From positions 1-39,090 of the forward strand of contig CAJQOL010000210.1 of the NCBI GenBank assembly GCA_905479925.1: 39,090 bases of DNA, read 5' to 3'. The number at the start of each line of letters is the position of its first letter. The first letter of the stretch is position 1. Under the pieces are notes generated by a model. That model made no database searches, was not told where the DNA came from, and was given only the letters and a program-made list of their open reading frames with translations. Positions 31,085-39,090 of this stretch are shown here, one piece after another. The translations under genes were made by a program, and so were the position numbers. The DNA comes from an uncultured Kangiellaceae bacterium. GTDB taxonomy: Bacteria; Pseudomonadota; Gammaproteobacteria; Enterobacterales; Kangiellaceae.

Positions 31085-33664
31085 GTGAGTGCTATTGAAA
31101 TTCCAGGCTACAAAATACTGAAAACTCTCGGTGTCGGAGGCCAAGCGACCGTCTATTTAGCGGTACAGCAAGGATTCGATAGGGAAGTTGCGTTAAAAGT
31201 AATGTCGCCAGCTTTAGCCGCAGATCCAACCTTTGGTGAACGTTTTATCCGTGAAGCCAAAATAGTAGCGAAATTATCTCATGCAAGGATCGTAACCGTT
31301 TATGATGTCGGCGAAAGCGGCAGTTTTTATTATCTGGCAATGGAGTATATGCGCGGTGAAGAGTTAAAAACTAGAATTAGTAAAGGTTTAAAGGCAAAAG
31401 ATGCATTGCTTATTATCGCTAAACTGGCACAAGCACTGCACTTTGCACACAAAAAGGGTTATATACATAGGGATGTAAAGTCCGAGAACATTCTATTTGA
31501 TGAAGATGAACAGCCCGTATTGACTGATTTTGGAATCGCCAAAGCGTCAAACTCTTCAACTCAAATGACCCAAACTGGAAAACTCATCGGAACTCCCGAG
31601 TACATGAGTCCGGAACAGTGCAGGGGTAAGAAATTAGACGGTCGCTCTGACTTATACAGTTTGGGGATTATTCTTTTTGAGATGCTTAATCGCAGTGTAC
31701 CCTTTACTGGCGAAGACTCCGTCGCTGTTTGTATTCAACATGTAACTAAGCCAGTGCCGCGGTTGCCAGCAAGATATCAACATCTCCAGTGGGTAATAGA
31801 TGCGTTGCTAGCAAAAAATCCTAATGAAAGATTTCAATCAGGTAAAGAGCTAGCAATAGCCCTAAAGGAATTTCTTACCAGTGGCGCTGTTGCTGATAAA
31901 GGCAGTATATCGACATCGAAAACCAGAATTTCCCAAGTCTTAGACAAAGAACAAGAGCAAGAAAATTCCTCCGATGATCCGTTTGGATATGAAGACGACT
32001 ATGAAATGTCCGACGGCATAGAGTTGTCAGATAATTTTTCCATTGATCAAAGAATTAATGTAAAGCCCGAATCTAGCAGCAGGTTTCCGATTGTAATTGT
32101 GAGTTTTTTACTGATTGCGCTTGGGGGAGCTGGTTACGCTATGCGGTATGACTGGGTTCCTCAGGTTCAAAAAGCTATGGGTGTTGAATGGGTAACCTTG
32201 GCAGATGAAAACAAGGATATCAAAGAAGAAAAATTAGACAGCAATACTCCATCAGATTCTAATGAGATCGCGGAACAACAAACGGACAATAAGGCTGTGT
32301 CTGAAAATATTGCTGACGATACTCCAAAAATTTCGCGGGTCGCACAGCTTATCCAGCAAGCAGATACTCTGGCGCAATATTCACCTCACCAGTTAACGGA
32401 TATTCAACAAGCTCTGGATAATTTGATAACAGCAAAATCCTTAGAGCCAGATAACCCCGATGTTACAAGAATAAAACTAAATATTGTAGAAATCGCATTG
32501 AGTGAAGCTGTTTCGTCCGCTGAGCAGCAGTTGTTTAAGAGTGCGCAGCAGTGGATTGATTTAGTTGAGTTTACTGACAGAGAAAATAGTAAGCTTGAAG
32601 AAACAAAAAACACCGTAAATAACCTGATTGCCAATCACCAAAAGCAGCAGGGCGAGCAGCAAAAACAAAACGAACGTTTCGAACAACTTATTGCTGCTAC
32701 CGAGACAGCGTTGAAAAATAGTGCGCTAACTAAACCCGTTGAAAAAAATGCTGTTTATTTTTTGGGTGAAGCTATAACCATTAATTCGCAAGACGAAAGA
32801 ATAGCCGCTTTGCAATCTAAAATTGAAACCAAGTTTGTTTCGCTTATTAATCAACGGGTAAAGAACAATCGCTACAACCAAGCGACAACTTTGTTGAATC
32901 AATTAACAGAAGTCGCTTGGGTGGAAAATTCCTACGACGATTTGAGACAACAAATTAGTAGCAAAAAGCAACGTTTTAATACTGCTGTAAAGGAACAACA
33001 AAAACTTGCCGCGATCGAAAAGGCGAAACAAGAGGCTTTAGCGATTCGAAAGGCTAAGTTGGCCGATCCGTTAGTACAGATGAAACTTCAGAGTAATTTG
33101 GAAGCGGCACAATACTTATTAGAATCTAATAATTTAGTAGAACCCTTTGGTAATAATGCGCTAGAGAAGTTTAAGGCCGCTTTAGAAGTTGATCCGGAAA
33201 ATGAACTTGCCAGAAAAGGTGTTGACGATATTAAATCAACCATTCTTTCTAATCTGGATGTCGCCATCTCCAATAATATAAAAACATCCGCAGAACTATG
33301 GTTAGCTAAGCTCGTAATATTTAATCCCGGCGCCGAGCTCATTGATAGTTATACCTCCGAGGTTAGTCAGATTGTTGAGCCGGTACCGACTGAACAGCCG
33401 GTAGATAATAATAAAGGCTCAGCAGCTAGCGGACTTGAACTTGTTCAAGACGCCGAAACCGTTTTGACGGATGAGAACAGTCCGGTTACTGGCGATGCGG
33501 AAGCTGCGCAGGAAAAAGAGTTGATTGGTAATGCCGCGGTTGAGTCCGAAGAAGTCGATGTGAAATCCGCAGTTACAACAACCGAACAAGATAGCGCTAA
33601 AAAGGATGGCAAGGAAAACAAGGAAGCAGAGGAAGATAAAGAAGACGAAGGTGGTAATAATTGA
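31085..33664 (+). CDS. Transmembrane Ser/Thr protein kinase with long C-terminal helical-repeat domain
   Basis: An 859-aa Hanks-type kinase (PknB/STPK family). Numbered from the GTG at 31085: ATP loop LGVGGQATVYLA, VALKV with Lys38, HRDVKSENIL (HRD at 128-130), DFG at 148-150, and GTPEYMSPEQ at 169-178. All catalytic residues are present. After an acidic cytosolic linker a transmembrane helix lies at about 334-353 (IVIVSFLLIALGGAGYAM). The remaining ~500 residues should be periplasmic: helical repeats resembling TPRs (residues about 395-720), Gln/Lys-rich coiled coil in places, and a Glu/Lys-rich tail. No PASTA domains. I prefer 31085 because AGGTGG (31068-31073) precedes it; a GTG at 31070 overlaps that site. 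It is followed by a lipoprotein gene on the same strand. Confidence 0.9.
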   Translation: MSAIEIPGYKILKTLGVGGQATVYLAVQQGFDREVALKVMSPALAADPTFGERFIREAKIVAKLSHARIVTVYDVGESGSFYYLAMEYMRGEELKTRISKGLKAKDALLIIAKLAQALHFAHKKGYIHRDVKSENILFDEDEQPVLTDFGIAKASNSSTQMTQTGKLIGTPEYMSPEQCRGKKLDGRSDLYSLGIILFEMLNRSVPFTGEDSVAVCIQHVTKPVPRLPARYQHLQWVIDALLAKNPNERFQSGKELAIALKEFLTSGAVADKGSISTSKTRISQVLDKEQEQENSSDDPFGYEDDYEMSDGIELSDNFSIDQRINVKPESSSRFPIVIVSFLLIALGGAGYAMRYDWVPQVQKAMGVEWVTLADENKDIKEEKLDSNTPSDSNEIAEQQTDNKAVSENIADDTPKISRVAQLIQQADTLAQYSPHQLTDIQQALDNLITAKSLEPDNPDVTRIKLNIVEIALSEAVSSAEQQLFKSAQQWIDLVEFTDRENSKLEETKNTVNNLIANHQKQQGEQQKQNERFEQLIAATETALKNSALTKPVEKNAVYFLGEAITINSQDERIAALQSKIETKFVSLINQRVKNNRYNQATTLLNQLTEVAWVENSYDDLRQQISSKKQRFNTAVKEQQKLAAIEKAKQEALAIRKAKLADPLVQMKLQSNLEAAQYLLESNNLVEPFGNNALEKFKAALEVDPENELARKGVDDIKSTILSNLDVAISNNIKTSAELWLAKLVIFNPGAELIDSYTSEVSQIVEPVPTEQPVDNNKGSAASGLELVQDAETVLTDENSPVTGDAEAAQEKELIGNAAVESEEVDVKSAVTTTEQDSAKKDGKENKEAEEDKEDEGGNN

Positions 33665-33685
33665 GCAGGCTATTATTGATTGAAT

Positions 33686-33717
33686 GTTTGAGTGATTGTT
33701 TGAGTGATTGAGTGATT
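33686..33717 (+). repeat. Short tandem repeat between the kinase and lipoprotein genes
   Basis: GTTTGAGTGATT occurs twice in a row (33686-33697, 33698-33709) followed by GAGTGATT (33710-33717). It lies in the 188-nt gap after the kinase stop. It is probably replication-slippage product; no function is evident. Confidence 0.7.
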
Positions 33718-33852
33718 GCTTTGCTATTTAAATTGCCTCCCTCGAACATAAGTACATTTGTTTTTGAGTTTTACGCAAACCAACAACTAGTTCTACATGT
33801 GGTTTAACAGCAATAATATTTTTTGAATTATGACTAATAAGAGAGTGTCTAT

Positions 33853-35760
33853 ATGAAAATTAAGTTAGGAACCTTTGTTGCAACATTAGCACTCGCAACT
33901 ATCATCGGATGTGGCGGCCCTAAACCTGCATTAATAAGCTCGGCTGATATTTCCCGAGCAGAACAAGATGGCAGCCTTATTGCGCTATATGACAAGGCGG
34001 CAGGACTAATAAAAGAGAGCCGAGGATCTACTAAAAAAGAGTTAGAAGAAATTCAGGCAGGTTTATCTAAGAAGATAGTGGACAATAGAACAAAACTGAC
34101 AGAGCAAACATTGGCACAGGTTAATGAGTTCGGTTTAGTGTCATTAGATAAGCTTAACCCTGTAGCCGCAAAGGTTGAAGATTTGGCGAGAGTCGATAAA
34201 CAAGCTTATGATTTATTAATGCCGCAGATAAAAGAGGCGAAAGAATTAACCAGTAACGCTGTAGCTGAATCCAATCAAATGAGTGAGCGTACAGCAAAAG
34301 ATATAGTTGAACGTTTTAAGTGGTTACGAAAGTCAGCTTTACTGCAGGGTGAATCAAGCGATGCTTACTCTAATTATCAGAGTAATTTGCAAAATAGTGT
34401 TACTCAGCTAGTTAAGCAAGGCCGCGAAGCATATTCAAAACGAATGTTCAACTTGTCGTTGTCTTCTGCACAAAAAGGGCTTGCAATTGATCCAGGTAAT
34501 CTTCAACTAGAATCTATGTTGTCTCAAAGCGAGGCTTCCTTGTTCGAGCAAAATTTCAGGTCAGCGTTAGAAAACGGTAAGCCTGAACTGGCCTATCAAT
34601 CGCTAAAAGAAGTGTCGAGTAAACCGATAATGCTTCAGGTTCAAAAAAAGATGGAGCGGCCTATTTTATTGCTCGCCAATTATTTCGCCAGTAACGCACA
34701 GGCTTCATACCAAAAAGGTAATTTATATCGGGCTTATTCTGAATTTAAGCGAGGAAGAGACGTTCAGAAGATGGCATCTCAAACTAGCGTTGGTTTTGTA
34801 CAGGAAAGAGGTTTTCTAAATATTTTGATGGCAAAATATTCCAGTGAACCAACCAACCAAGGTTTGAAGTTAGGGTTGCTAAAGGTGATTAGTGAGTTTG
34901 ATGACAAGTATGCCACCTTATCAGAGCAAAGCCAGTTACAAACAGAAAAAATTGTAAACCGAGCTACCACCAAATTATCGGTTGCAAGTTTTGATGAAGT
35001 TCTATCGTCCAATTCCGTGGTGGCTTCTGTCGGTAGACGCGTAGGCAGTAAGCTGGAAAAAATTCTGTTTGACCAGTTAGGGAACCAATTACAAATTGTC
35101 ACCGATACAAGCAGCTTGTCAACACAACCCCCTTATTCCGGTGTTTCGTTGTTAGTTGACGGAGAAGTACTACAGGCTGCAGTAGAAACATCTAAAAACC
35201 AAGGTCAGCGATCTATAAATGTACAGACAGGTTTGAATCGAACTGAAAGAGAAGAATACACTAAATGGAAAAAACGAAAACGCGGCGAAGCTCCAGTTCA
35301 GTTTGATGAAGAAAAAGTTATGGAAGATGTTGTCATTAACGTTGAGCATATTAGAAAAATCGCAATCGCTGAGGTAGCCTATCGAATTGTAGAGCCAACA
35401 TCACAAAAGGTATTGTTTACCAATAACATTGTGAAAGAGGCAAAACACCAAGGTGATTCTACTAACGAATTTCAAAAAGGCCTGTTCCATCAAAAATATG
35501 TAGAAGCTGACCTACCGTCAGATATTAAGATTATGGACACGTTAGCGACCGATCTATCGAATGAGTTAGGAAAGTCTTTATTAACGTTTTTAGCTAAACC
35601 TGAGCAGTCTTTTTATCGCAGTTATCAGTCAGCTTTAGAAAAAGGGCAAAAAGCCGAAGCGATTGAAATGCTCTCTAATGCCGTTGTAATTTCCCCACCG
35701 GAAAGCGAAACGCTTGAAGATTGGTTGGCGCAGCTAATTAAACTAACTCTTGAACAATAG
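33853..35760 (+). CDS. Large lipoprotein of unknown function, partner candidate for the kinase
   Basis: A 635-aa lipoprotein: signal MKIKLGTFVATLALATIIGC with the acylated Cys at 20 and Gly at +2, consistent with outer-membrane sorting. The N-terminal ~400 residues are mostly helical with charged heptads and a TPR-like segment (YSKRMFNLSLSSAQKGLAID). The region about 430-570 is more beta-rich (GVSLLVDGEVLQAAV, IRKIAIAEVAYRIVE, KVLFTNNIVKEAKH), faintly like CsgG/LpoB-type outer-membrane lipoprotein domains, which I could not confirm. The C-terminal end again has a TPR-like helix pair (YQSALEKGQKAEAIEMLSNA). It has a GAGAG ribosome site. Its order after a kinase with a periplasmic helical domain suggests the two interact across the periplasm; that is inference. 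Confidence 0.82.
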   Translation: MKIKLGTFVATLALATIIGCGGPKPALISSADISRAEQDGSLIALYDKAAGLIKESRGSTKKELEEIQAGLSKKIVDNRTKLTEQTLAQVNEFGLVSLDKLNPVAAKVEDLARVDKQAYDLLMPQIKEAKELTSNAVAESNQMSERTAKDIVERFKWLRKSALLQGESSDAYSNYQSNLQNSVTQLVKQGREAYSKRMFNLSLSSAQKGLAIDPGNLQLESMLSQSEASLFEQNFRSALENGKPELAYQSLKEVSSKPIMLQVQKKMERPILLLANYFASNAQASYQKGNLYRAYSEFKRGRDVQKMASQTSVGFVQERGFLNILMAKYSSEPTNQGLKLGLLKVISEFDDKYATLSEQSQLQTEKIVNRATTKLSVASFDEVLSSNSVVASVGRRVGSKLEKILFDQLGNQLQIVTDTSSLSTQPPYSGVSLLVDGEVLQAAVETSKNQGQRSINVQTGLNRTEREEYTKWKKRKRGEAPVQFDEEKVMEDVVINVEHIRKIAIAEVAYRIVEPTSQKVLFTNNIVKEAKHQGDSTNEFQKGLFHQKYVEADLPSDIKIMDTLATDLSNELGKSLLTFLAKPEQSFYRSYQSALEKGQKAEAIEMLSNAVVISPPESETLEDWLAQLIKLTLEQ

Positions 35761-35852
35761 GTTTTGGTGTAAATGCCAAACAATATAGTTGATGGTTAGT
35801 TCTGCTCTTCTTTAGTTGAGGTATTTAGAGCTGAGCATCGATGCTAGTGCTA

Positions 35853-37022
35853 TCACGCATCTCGGGGTAGCATTTTCTCAATGGTACGTATGAGCTTTTC
35901 TGTTTTTGAAGGCGTTACTGATTTCGACTTAATAACATTTTTATTTTGTTCTAGACGATTTATAGACCACTTTATATGTTCTGCTAATAGACTGTTTTCA
36001 GTATTTGCCTTTGATTTTAACGCATCTATAACTTGTTTATCACTGTTTCCATTACCTAATGCGATAGCAATGTTACGCAACCAATTTTGATAGCCTATTC
36101 GACGGATTGGGCTTCCCTCCAATCGACTCAAAAATTCAGTTTCACTCCAGTTAAATAATTCCAACAAAGATATATCATCTAGTTTTAGCCTAGCACTAAA
36201 ACTCAGGTCTTTGGATGTTTGCGAAAATCTGTTCCAGGGACAAGCTAGCTGGCAGTCGTCACAGCCATATATTCGATTACCAATAGCCTCTCTAAATTCG
36301 ATGGGAATGGGACCATTGTTCTCAATCGTTAAGTAGGAGATACAACGACGTGCGTCAAGTTTATATGGCGCTATGATCGCATCGGTAGGGCAAAGCTTAA
36401 TACACGAGTTACAATTACCACAGTGGTTTTCTACTGGCTCGTCTATGGGCAATGGTATGTTTATAAACACTTCCGCTAAAAAGAAAAACGAGCCAGCCTC
36501 TTTGTTCAACAAAAGCGTGTGTTTTCCCTTCCAGCCTAGCCCGGCTTTCTCCGCTATGGCTGTTTCTAAAATAGGAGCGCTGTCTACAAAGACCCTGAAG
36601 TCCCCTTGTTCACATATATCATTGATCTGTTTGCATAATGATTTAAGTTTTTTTCTGATGCGTTTGTGGTAGTCCTTTCCTAGTGCATAGCGGGAGATGT
36701 TTGCTTTACTCGTGTCTGCTAAAACCGATTTAAATTGCGCGCCTTCTGGCAAATAATTATACCGAAGAGAAATGATTCTACTGGTATTCGGATGAAGTTT
36801 GCCTGGGTCTTTCCTTAGTTCTTGATTCCTTTCTAGGTAGGACATATTGCCATGGTAACCGTGCTCTACCCACTGAGAGAACTGCTCAAAGTATTTGCTG
36901 GTATCAATGTCAGTAATAGCCGCTTGCTGAAATCCATGCTGTTCAGCGAGTGTGAAAATCTTGGATTTTAGCTGAGTTAGATCGCTCAAATGGTGGTACT
37001 GCGTAGTGGTGAGAAAAGCCAA
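35853..37022 (-). CDS. queG: Epoxyqueuosine reductase
   Basis: Cobalamin- and 4Fe-4S-dependent reductase making queuosine from epoxyqueuosine in tRNA (last step of the pathway). Landmarks: GFQQAAITDID, HGNMSYLERN, FVDSAPILE with the proposed catalytic Asp at 147, GWKGKHTLLLN, and two ferredoxin-type clusters, CGNCNSCIKLCP (C201, C204, C207, C211) and CDDCQLACPW (C254, C257, C261, with Cys227). The C-terminal HEAT-like segment is present. At 389 aa it is close to E. coli QueG (379 aa). The start is uncertain: the TTG at 37022 lacks a clear ribosome site and there is no in-frame ATG before the conserved part; a TTG 11 codons in is equally possible. Confidence 0.94.
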   Translation of the reverse strand: MAFLTTTQYHHLSDLTQLKSKIFTLAEQHGFQQAAITDIDTSKYFEQFSQWVEHGYHGNMSYLERNQELRKDPGKLHPNTSRIISLRYNYLPEGAQFKSVLADTSKANISRYALGKDYHKRIRKKLKSLCKQINDICEQGDFRVFVDSAPILETAIAEKAGLGWKGKHTLLLNKEAGSFFFLAEVFINIPLPIDEPVENHCGNCNSCIKLCPTDAIIAPYKLDARRCISYLTIENNGPIPIEFREAIGNRIYGCDDCQLACPWNRFSQTSKDLSFSARLKLDDISLLELFNWSETEFLSRLEGSPIRRIGYQNWLRNIAIALGNGNSDKQVIDALKSKANTENSLLAEHIKWSINRLEQNKNVIKSKSVTPSKTEKLIRTIEKMLPRDA

Positions 37023-37076
37023 TTATAGTCATTCGCAACTTATTTACAAAATAATTCTAAATTTGATAGAAAAGCC

Positions 37077-37105
37077 TTGAGAGATTGTGCCCATTCGGTT
37101 AGATT
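37077..37105 (+). promoter_or_regulatory. Promoter of the tRNA-Arg gene
   Basis: TTGAGA (37077-37082), a 17-nt spacer and TAGATT (37100-37105) form a good sigma-70 promoter, followed by a GC-containing discriminator (GCGCTC) of the kind seen at stable-RNA genes. The tRNA begins 17 nt after the -10. Confidence 0.65.
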
Positions 37106-37121
37106 AGCGCTCTATGACACA

Positions 37122-37198
37122 GCGCCCGTAGCTCAGCTGGATAGAGTAACTGGCTTCGAACCAGTTGGTCGGGAGTTCGAATCTCTCCGGGCGCGCCA
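37122..37198 (+). tRNA. tRNA-Arg, anticodon UCG
   Basis: A complete 77-nt cloverleaf with encoded CCA. Acceptor stem GCGCCCG/CGGGCGC, discriminator G, D-arm GCTC-AGCTGGATA-GAGT (with A20, an ArgRS identity base), anticodon arm ACTGG-CTTCGAA-CCAGT, so the anticodon is TCG, and T-arm GGGAG-TTCGAAT-CTCTC with one G-U pair. It reads CGA and probably other CGN codons. The body resembles E. coli tRNA-Arg(ACG), but E. coli has no UCG isoacceptor. It stands alone with its own promoter and terminator. Confidence 0.96.
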
Positions 37199-37203
37199 TA
37201 AAC

Positions 37204-37234
37204 AAAAAAGGCCTTCACTCTGAAGGCCTTTTTT
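37204..37234. terminator. Strong bidirectional terminator after tRNA-Arg
   Basis: A perfect 14-bp stem AAAAAAGGCCTTCA/TGAAGGCCTTTTTT with a 3-nt loop begins 6 nt after the tRNA. The flanking A- and T-runs make it work in both directions, so it also serves the leftward cheY-like gene. Confidence 0.9.
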
Positions 37235-37318
37235 ATTTGTAAATAGTGATAGTTAGTTTAAATAGAGTCCCAAAGGAACTATTTCTCGATATTTCTTTCG
37301 GACACAGCTAAATCAACC

Positions 37319-37681
37319 TCACTTAAGCACTTTGTTAACGGTTTGGTTTAGGGTATCCGGGTTGAACGGTTTAACAATCCAACCAGTTGCTCCCGCGGCC
37401 TTACCTTGACTTTTCTTTTCAGCGGTAGATTCCGTCGTTAGTAGCAATATGGGCGTAAACCGGTAGTTGCTCATGGCTCTCAAATCCGCAGTTAGTTCTA
37501 AGCCGTTCTTATTTGGCATATTTACGTCGCTAATGACAGCGTCAAACTGTGATGCTTGAGCCTTAGCGACACCGTCAGCGCCATCGCTTGCTTCTTGTAC
37601 CGTATGTCCAGCCGTTTTCAGAGTAAAAGCAATCATTTGTCGCATGCTTGCAGAATCGTCGACGATTAAGATGTTGGCCAT
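37319..37681 (-). CDS. CheY-like single-domain response regulator
   Basis: A 120-aa receiver domain with no output domain. The acidic pocket is Asp8-Asp9 (IVDDSASMRQ), the phosphoacceptor Asp52 (ISDVNMPNKNG), the switch Thr83 (LLLTTES) and Lys104 (IVKPFNP); all are intact. The sequence is of the type that accompanies chemosensory CheA-CheW clusters (MxxxRQMI at helix 1, AAGATGWIVKPF), yet no other chemotaxis gene is in the window, so it is an orphan here. The ATG has an AGGAA ribosome site. The output could be flagellar switch or pilus-related, which cannot be decided. Confidence 0.93.
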   Translation of the reverse strand: MANILIVDDSASMRQMIAFTLKTAGHTVQEASDGADGVAKAQASQFDAVISDVNMPNKNGLELTADLRAMSNYRFTPILLLTTESTAEKKSQGKAAGATGWIVKPFNPDTLNQTVNKVLK

Positions 37682-37900
37682 TGCAGAGTTCCTAATGAGT
37701 GAATGAGTATCGTTAAATCGGCCCTCTAAAGGAAAGCCGAGGTTTCAATTGGAGAAAAACCAATTAATATGATTAAGTGTAGTTGAAATTTCTCTAGTTA
37801 AGTCGATTTTGTGTCTAATAAATGAATATGTTTAGGGGCTTTTCGTTATAATAAGCCAATTCGGATATGACAATTTAATATCACTGGACAACTTATAAAA

Positions 37901-38161
37901 ATGCTAATCGATCCCAAGGCTATTTCAGAAGACGCACTGACTAATTTAGCGCGAGAATGGGTACTGTCAAATTTATCCGAAAGCGAGGCAGAGCCGGATA
38001 TTGAAAAATGGACAAGGAATACCTTGTTATTAGTGTCCCAAGGGGAACTGGTGGTTGAGTATAGTGAAGTAGATGAAAGTGTGACTCTCAAAGAACGAAC
38101 CAGCGTCTGTATTGAAGAAGGTTACGACTTTGCGAACGAAAATACCGACGTGAGTAGCTAG
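37901..38161 (+). CDS. YheU family (UPF0270) protein
   Basis: An 86-aa cytosolic protein whose pattern MLIDPKAISEDALTNLAREW...LLVSQGELVVEYSEVDESV tracks E. coli YheU ([20 protein letters not shown]...QCGEAVLVWSELHETV). The central residues between the two blocks differ, without the usual GTDYG stretch, and the last ~20 residues are an extra acidic tail. The family has no established function. It is divergent from the cheY-like gene and 10 nt upstream of the yehS-like gene, so the two small proteins are probably co-transcribed. A TATAAT-like hexamer precedes the gene, but without a convincing -35. Confidence 0.75.
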   Translation: MLIDPKAISEDALTNLAREWVLSNLSESEAEPDIEKWTRNTLLLVSQGELVVEYSEVDESVTLKERTSVCIEEGYDFANENTDVSS

Positions 38162-38171
38162 GGAGATAATA

Positions 38172-38816
38172 ATGAATAACTATTGTCTGCGTCGCTTGCG
38201 CTACGCAATGAATTTAGATAATCAGGCGCTAATAAAGCTTTTTGCTAACATTGGTTATAAGTTGGAGCTTAACGAATTAAAGCCATTTCTTTTAAAAGAA
38301 GAGGAGTCTGGCTACCTTGAGCTTGCTGATTATTTATTGGTTATATTTTTAGACGCTTTGATACTCAGCAAGAGAGGGGCGCGAGACGGCGCTGAGACGT
38401 TGCAGCAGTCGGAATTAGTTTCTCAGAGCAAGCGAGTTAAAGTTAATAATAATCTGATATTGAACAAGATTAAGATAGCATTTAGCCTAACCACTGACGA
38501 TATAATTGATATTTTAGCGCTAGCGGATTTTAGGCTATCGAAATCAGAGCTAAGCGCATTGTTTCGTAATCCTACTCATCGAAATTATCGGGAATGCGGT
38601 AACCAACTAATTAGAAACTTCCTAACCGGATTGACAGCTCATATTCAGAAACAATCTGCGGGCAATAAGCCTAAAAATGCAAGGCCGAAAAATGCCAAGC
38701 CTAGAAATGCAAAGTATACAAAGAGTAAAAGTAGCGGAGAATCTGTAAAGAGCACCCAGAAAACCCGCGCGTTTAAGAACAATCAAAAATCTAAAGAGCA
38801 GTCTAAGCGTAAATAG
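38172..38816 (+). CDS. yehS: DUF1456/YehS family protein with basic C-terminal extension
   Basis: Cytosolic protein of unknown function with two DUF1456 units. Each unit repeats the same scheme: LRRLRYAMNLDNQALIKLFA...PFLLKEEESGY...FLDALI, and NKIKIAFSLTTDDIIDILAL...LFRNPTHRNYRECGNQLIRNFLTGL, matching E. coli YehS. E. coli YehS stops after the second unit (about 156 aa), whereas this 214-aa protein continues for ~55 residues of Lys/Asn/Arg/Ser-rich sequence, partly repetitive (KPKNARPKNAKPRNAK), that could bind nucleic acid or RNA. AGGGAGA precedes the ATG. The preceding YheU-like gene is 10 nt upstream. Confidence 0.9.
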   Translation: MNNYCLRRLRYAMNLDNQALIKLFANIGYKLELNELKPFLLKEEESGYLELADYLLVIFLDALILSKRGARDGAETLQQSELVSQSKRVKVNNNLILNKIKIAFSLTTDDIIDILALADFRLSKSELSALFRNPTHRNYRECGNQLIRNFLTGLTAHIQKQSAGNKPKNARPKNAKPRNAKYTKSKSSGESVKSTQKTRAFKNNQKSKEQSKRK

Positions 38817-38894
38817 CTTGGCAACGATATAGGCAGTAATTGGGTGTTTTTAGCCTTCTGATAAACCAATAATAATCGAAAAATTGGGGTTGCA

Positions 38895-39090
38895 TTGGAT
38901 ATAGGCTATTTTGACTTTGAACAGCAGATGGCGTCAATTGAATGGATCAAGGAGCTTCCGGCCGGTTTGGTCAGCAGCCAAATTGATTTACGTTTCAACC
39001 ATGTCGCTATTACTAGGCTAGATAGTGGATATCAGGTCTACATTGGGCCAATCGCACCTGAATTAGGCGGCGATGCAATTGTCGTCATAT
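38895..39090 (+). CDS. Unidentified protein, cut by the right edge
   Basis: An open frame running off the end of the window. The frame is open from well upstream; the most likely start is a TTG at 38895, six bases after a GGGG, giving MDIGYFDFEQQ, or else an ATG at 38928. The visible residues (ASIEWIKELPAGLV, IDLRFNHVAITRLDSGYQVY, IGPIAPELGGDAIVV) have a regular hydrophobic pattern and codon use like the neighbours, so it is probably real. I do not recognise the family; only the first ~65 residues are present. Confidence 0.5.
   Translation, partial: MDIGYFDFEQQMASIEWIKELPAGLVSSQIDLRFNHVAITRLDSGYQVYIGPIAPELGGDAIVVI

Noticed and set aside
33686..33717. Tandem GTTTGAGTGATT copies as a possible CRISPR or recombination site
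   Set aside because: Only two and a half copies, no spacers, no cas or integrase genes; simple slippage explains it.

Overview
The window is a moderately AT-rich stretch of a gammaproteobacterial chromosome. The evidence is conserved housekeeping order: pabB-nudL-sdaA (the E. coli order), arsC-wrbA-DUF2069, DUF2066-CDP-alcohol phosphatidyltransferase-hda, plus tcdA, queG, yheU and yehS homologues. A marine Kangiellaceae or Aliikangiella-like bacterium would fit; that placement is a guess from gene content, not a computation. No phage, IS element, integrase, CRISPR array or rRNA was seen.

Layout. (1) 229-3788, minus: sdaA, nudL, pabB. (2) 4139-7825, plus: aroA, tyrA (T-protein), aroC, divergent from pabB, so that a chorismate-making and chorismate-to-tyrosine unit faces a chorismate-consuming folate gene. 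(3) 7932-10780: DUF2069, wrbA and arsC on minus, yihY on plus. (4) 10829-12574, minus: a 581-residue protein with a PilZ-like signature. (5) 12930-13406: a TlpA-like thioredoxin lipoprotein. (6) 13689-24455, plus: the most interesting block. Five exported or lipid-anchored proteins (three with TPRs) are followed, after a terminator and a new promoter, by ExbB, two ExbDs, a TonB-like protein with an AgmX/PglI-type C-terminal domain, and an exported ApbE. It looks like a proton-motive-force-driven inner-to-outer envelope machine related to the Myxococcus gliding/Tol-like systems, of unknown purpose here. The first ExbD has Asn where ExbD/TolR carry the proton-binding Asp; the second keeps the Asp. 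(7) 24646-27684, plus: a small periplasmic protein, DUF2066, a CDP-alcohol phosphatidyltransferase, hda. (8) 27817-30800: an acyl-CoA dehydrogenase, tcdA, a DUF6316 small protein. (9) 31085-35760, plus: a transmembrane Ser/Thr kinase with a long extracytoplasmic domain, followed by a large lipoprotein. (10) 35853 to the end: queG, tRNA-Arg(UCG) with a clear promoter and terminator, a CheY-like regulator, yheU-like and yehS genes, and a gene cut by the right edge.

The window is notable for envelope-spanning assemblies of unknown role: the ExbBD/TonB-like/TPR block and the kinase-lipoprotein pair. Start codons were re-chosen in several genes from visible Shine-Dalgarno sequences, lipoboxes and start-stop overlaps. 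All functional calls are by motif recognition, without database searches.
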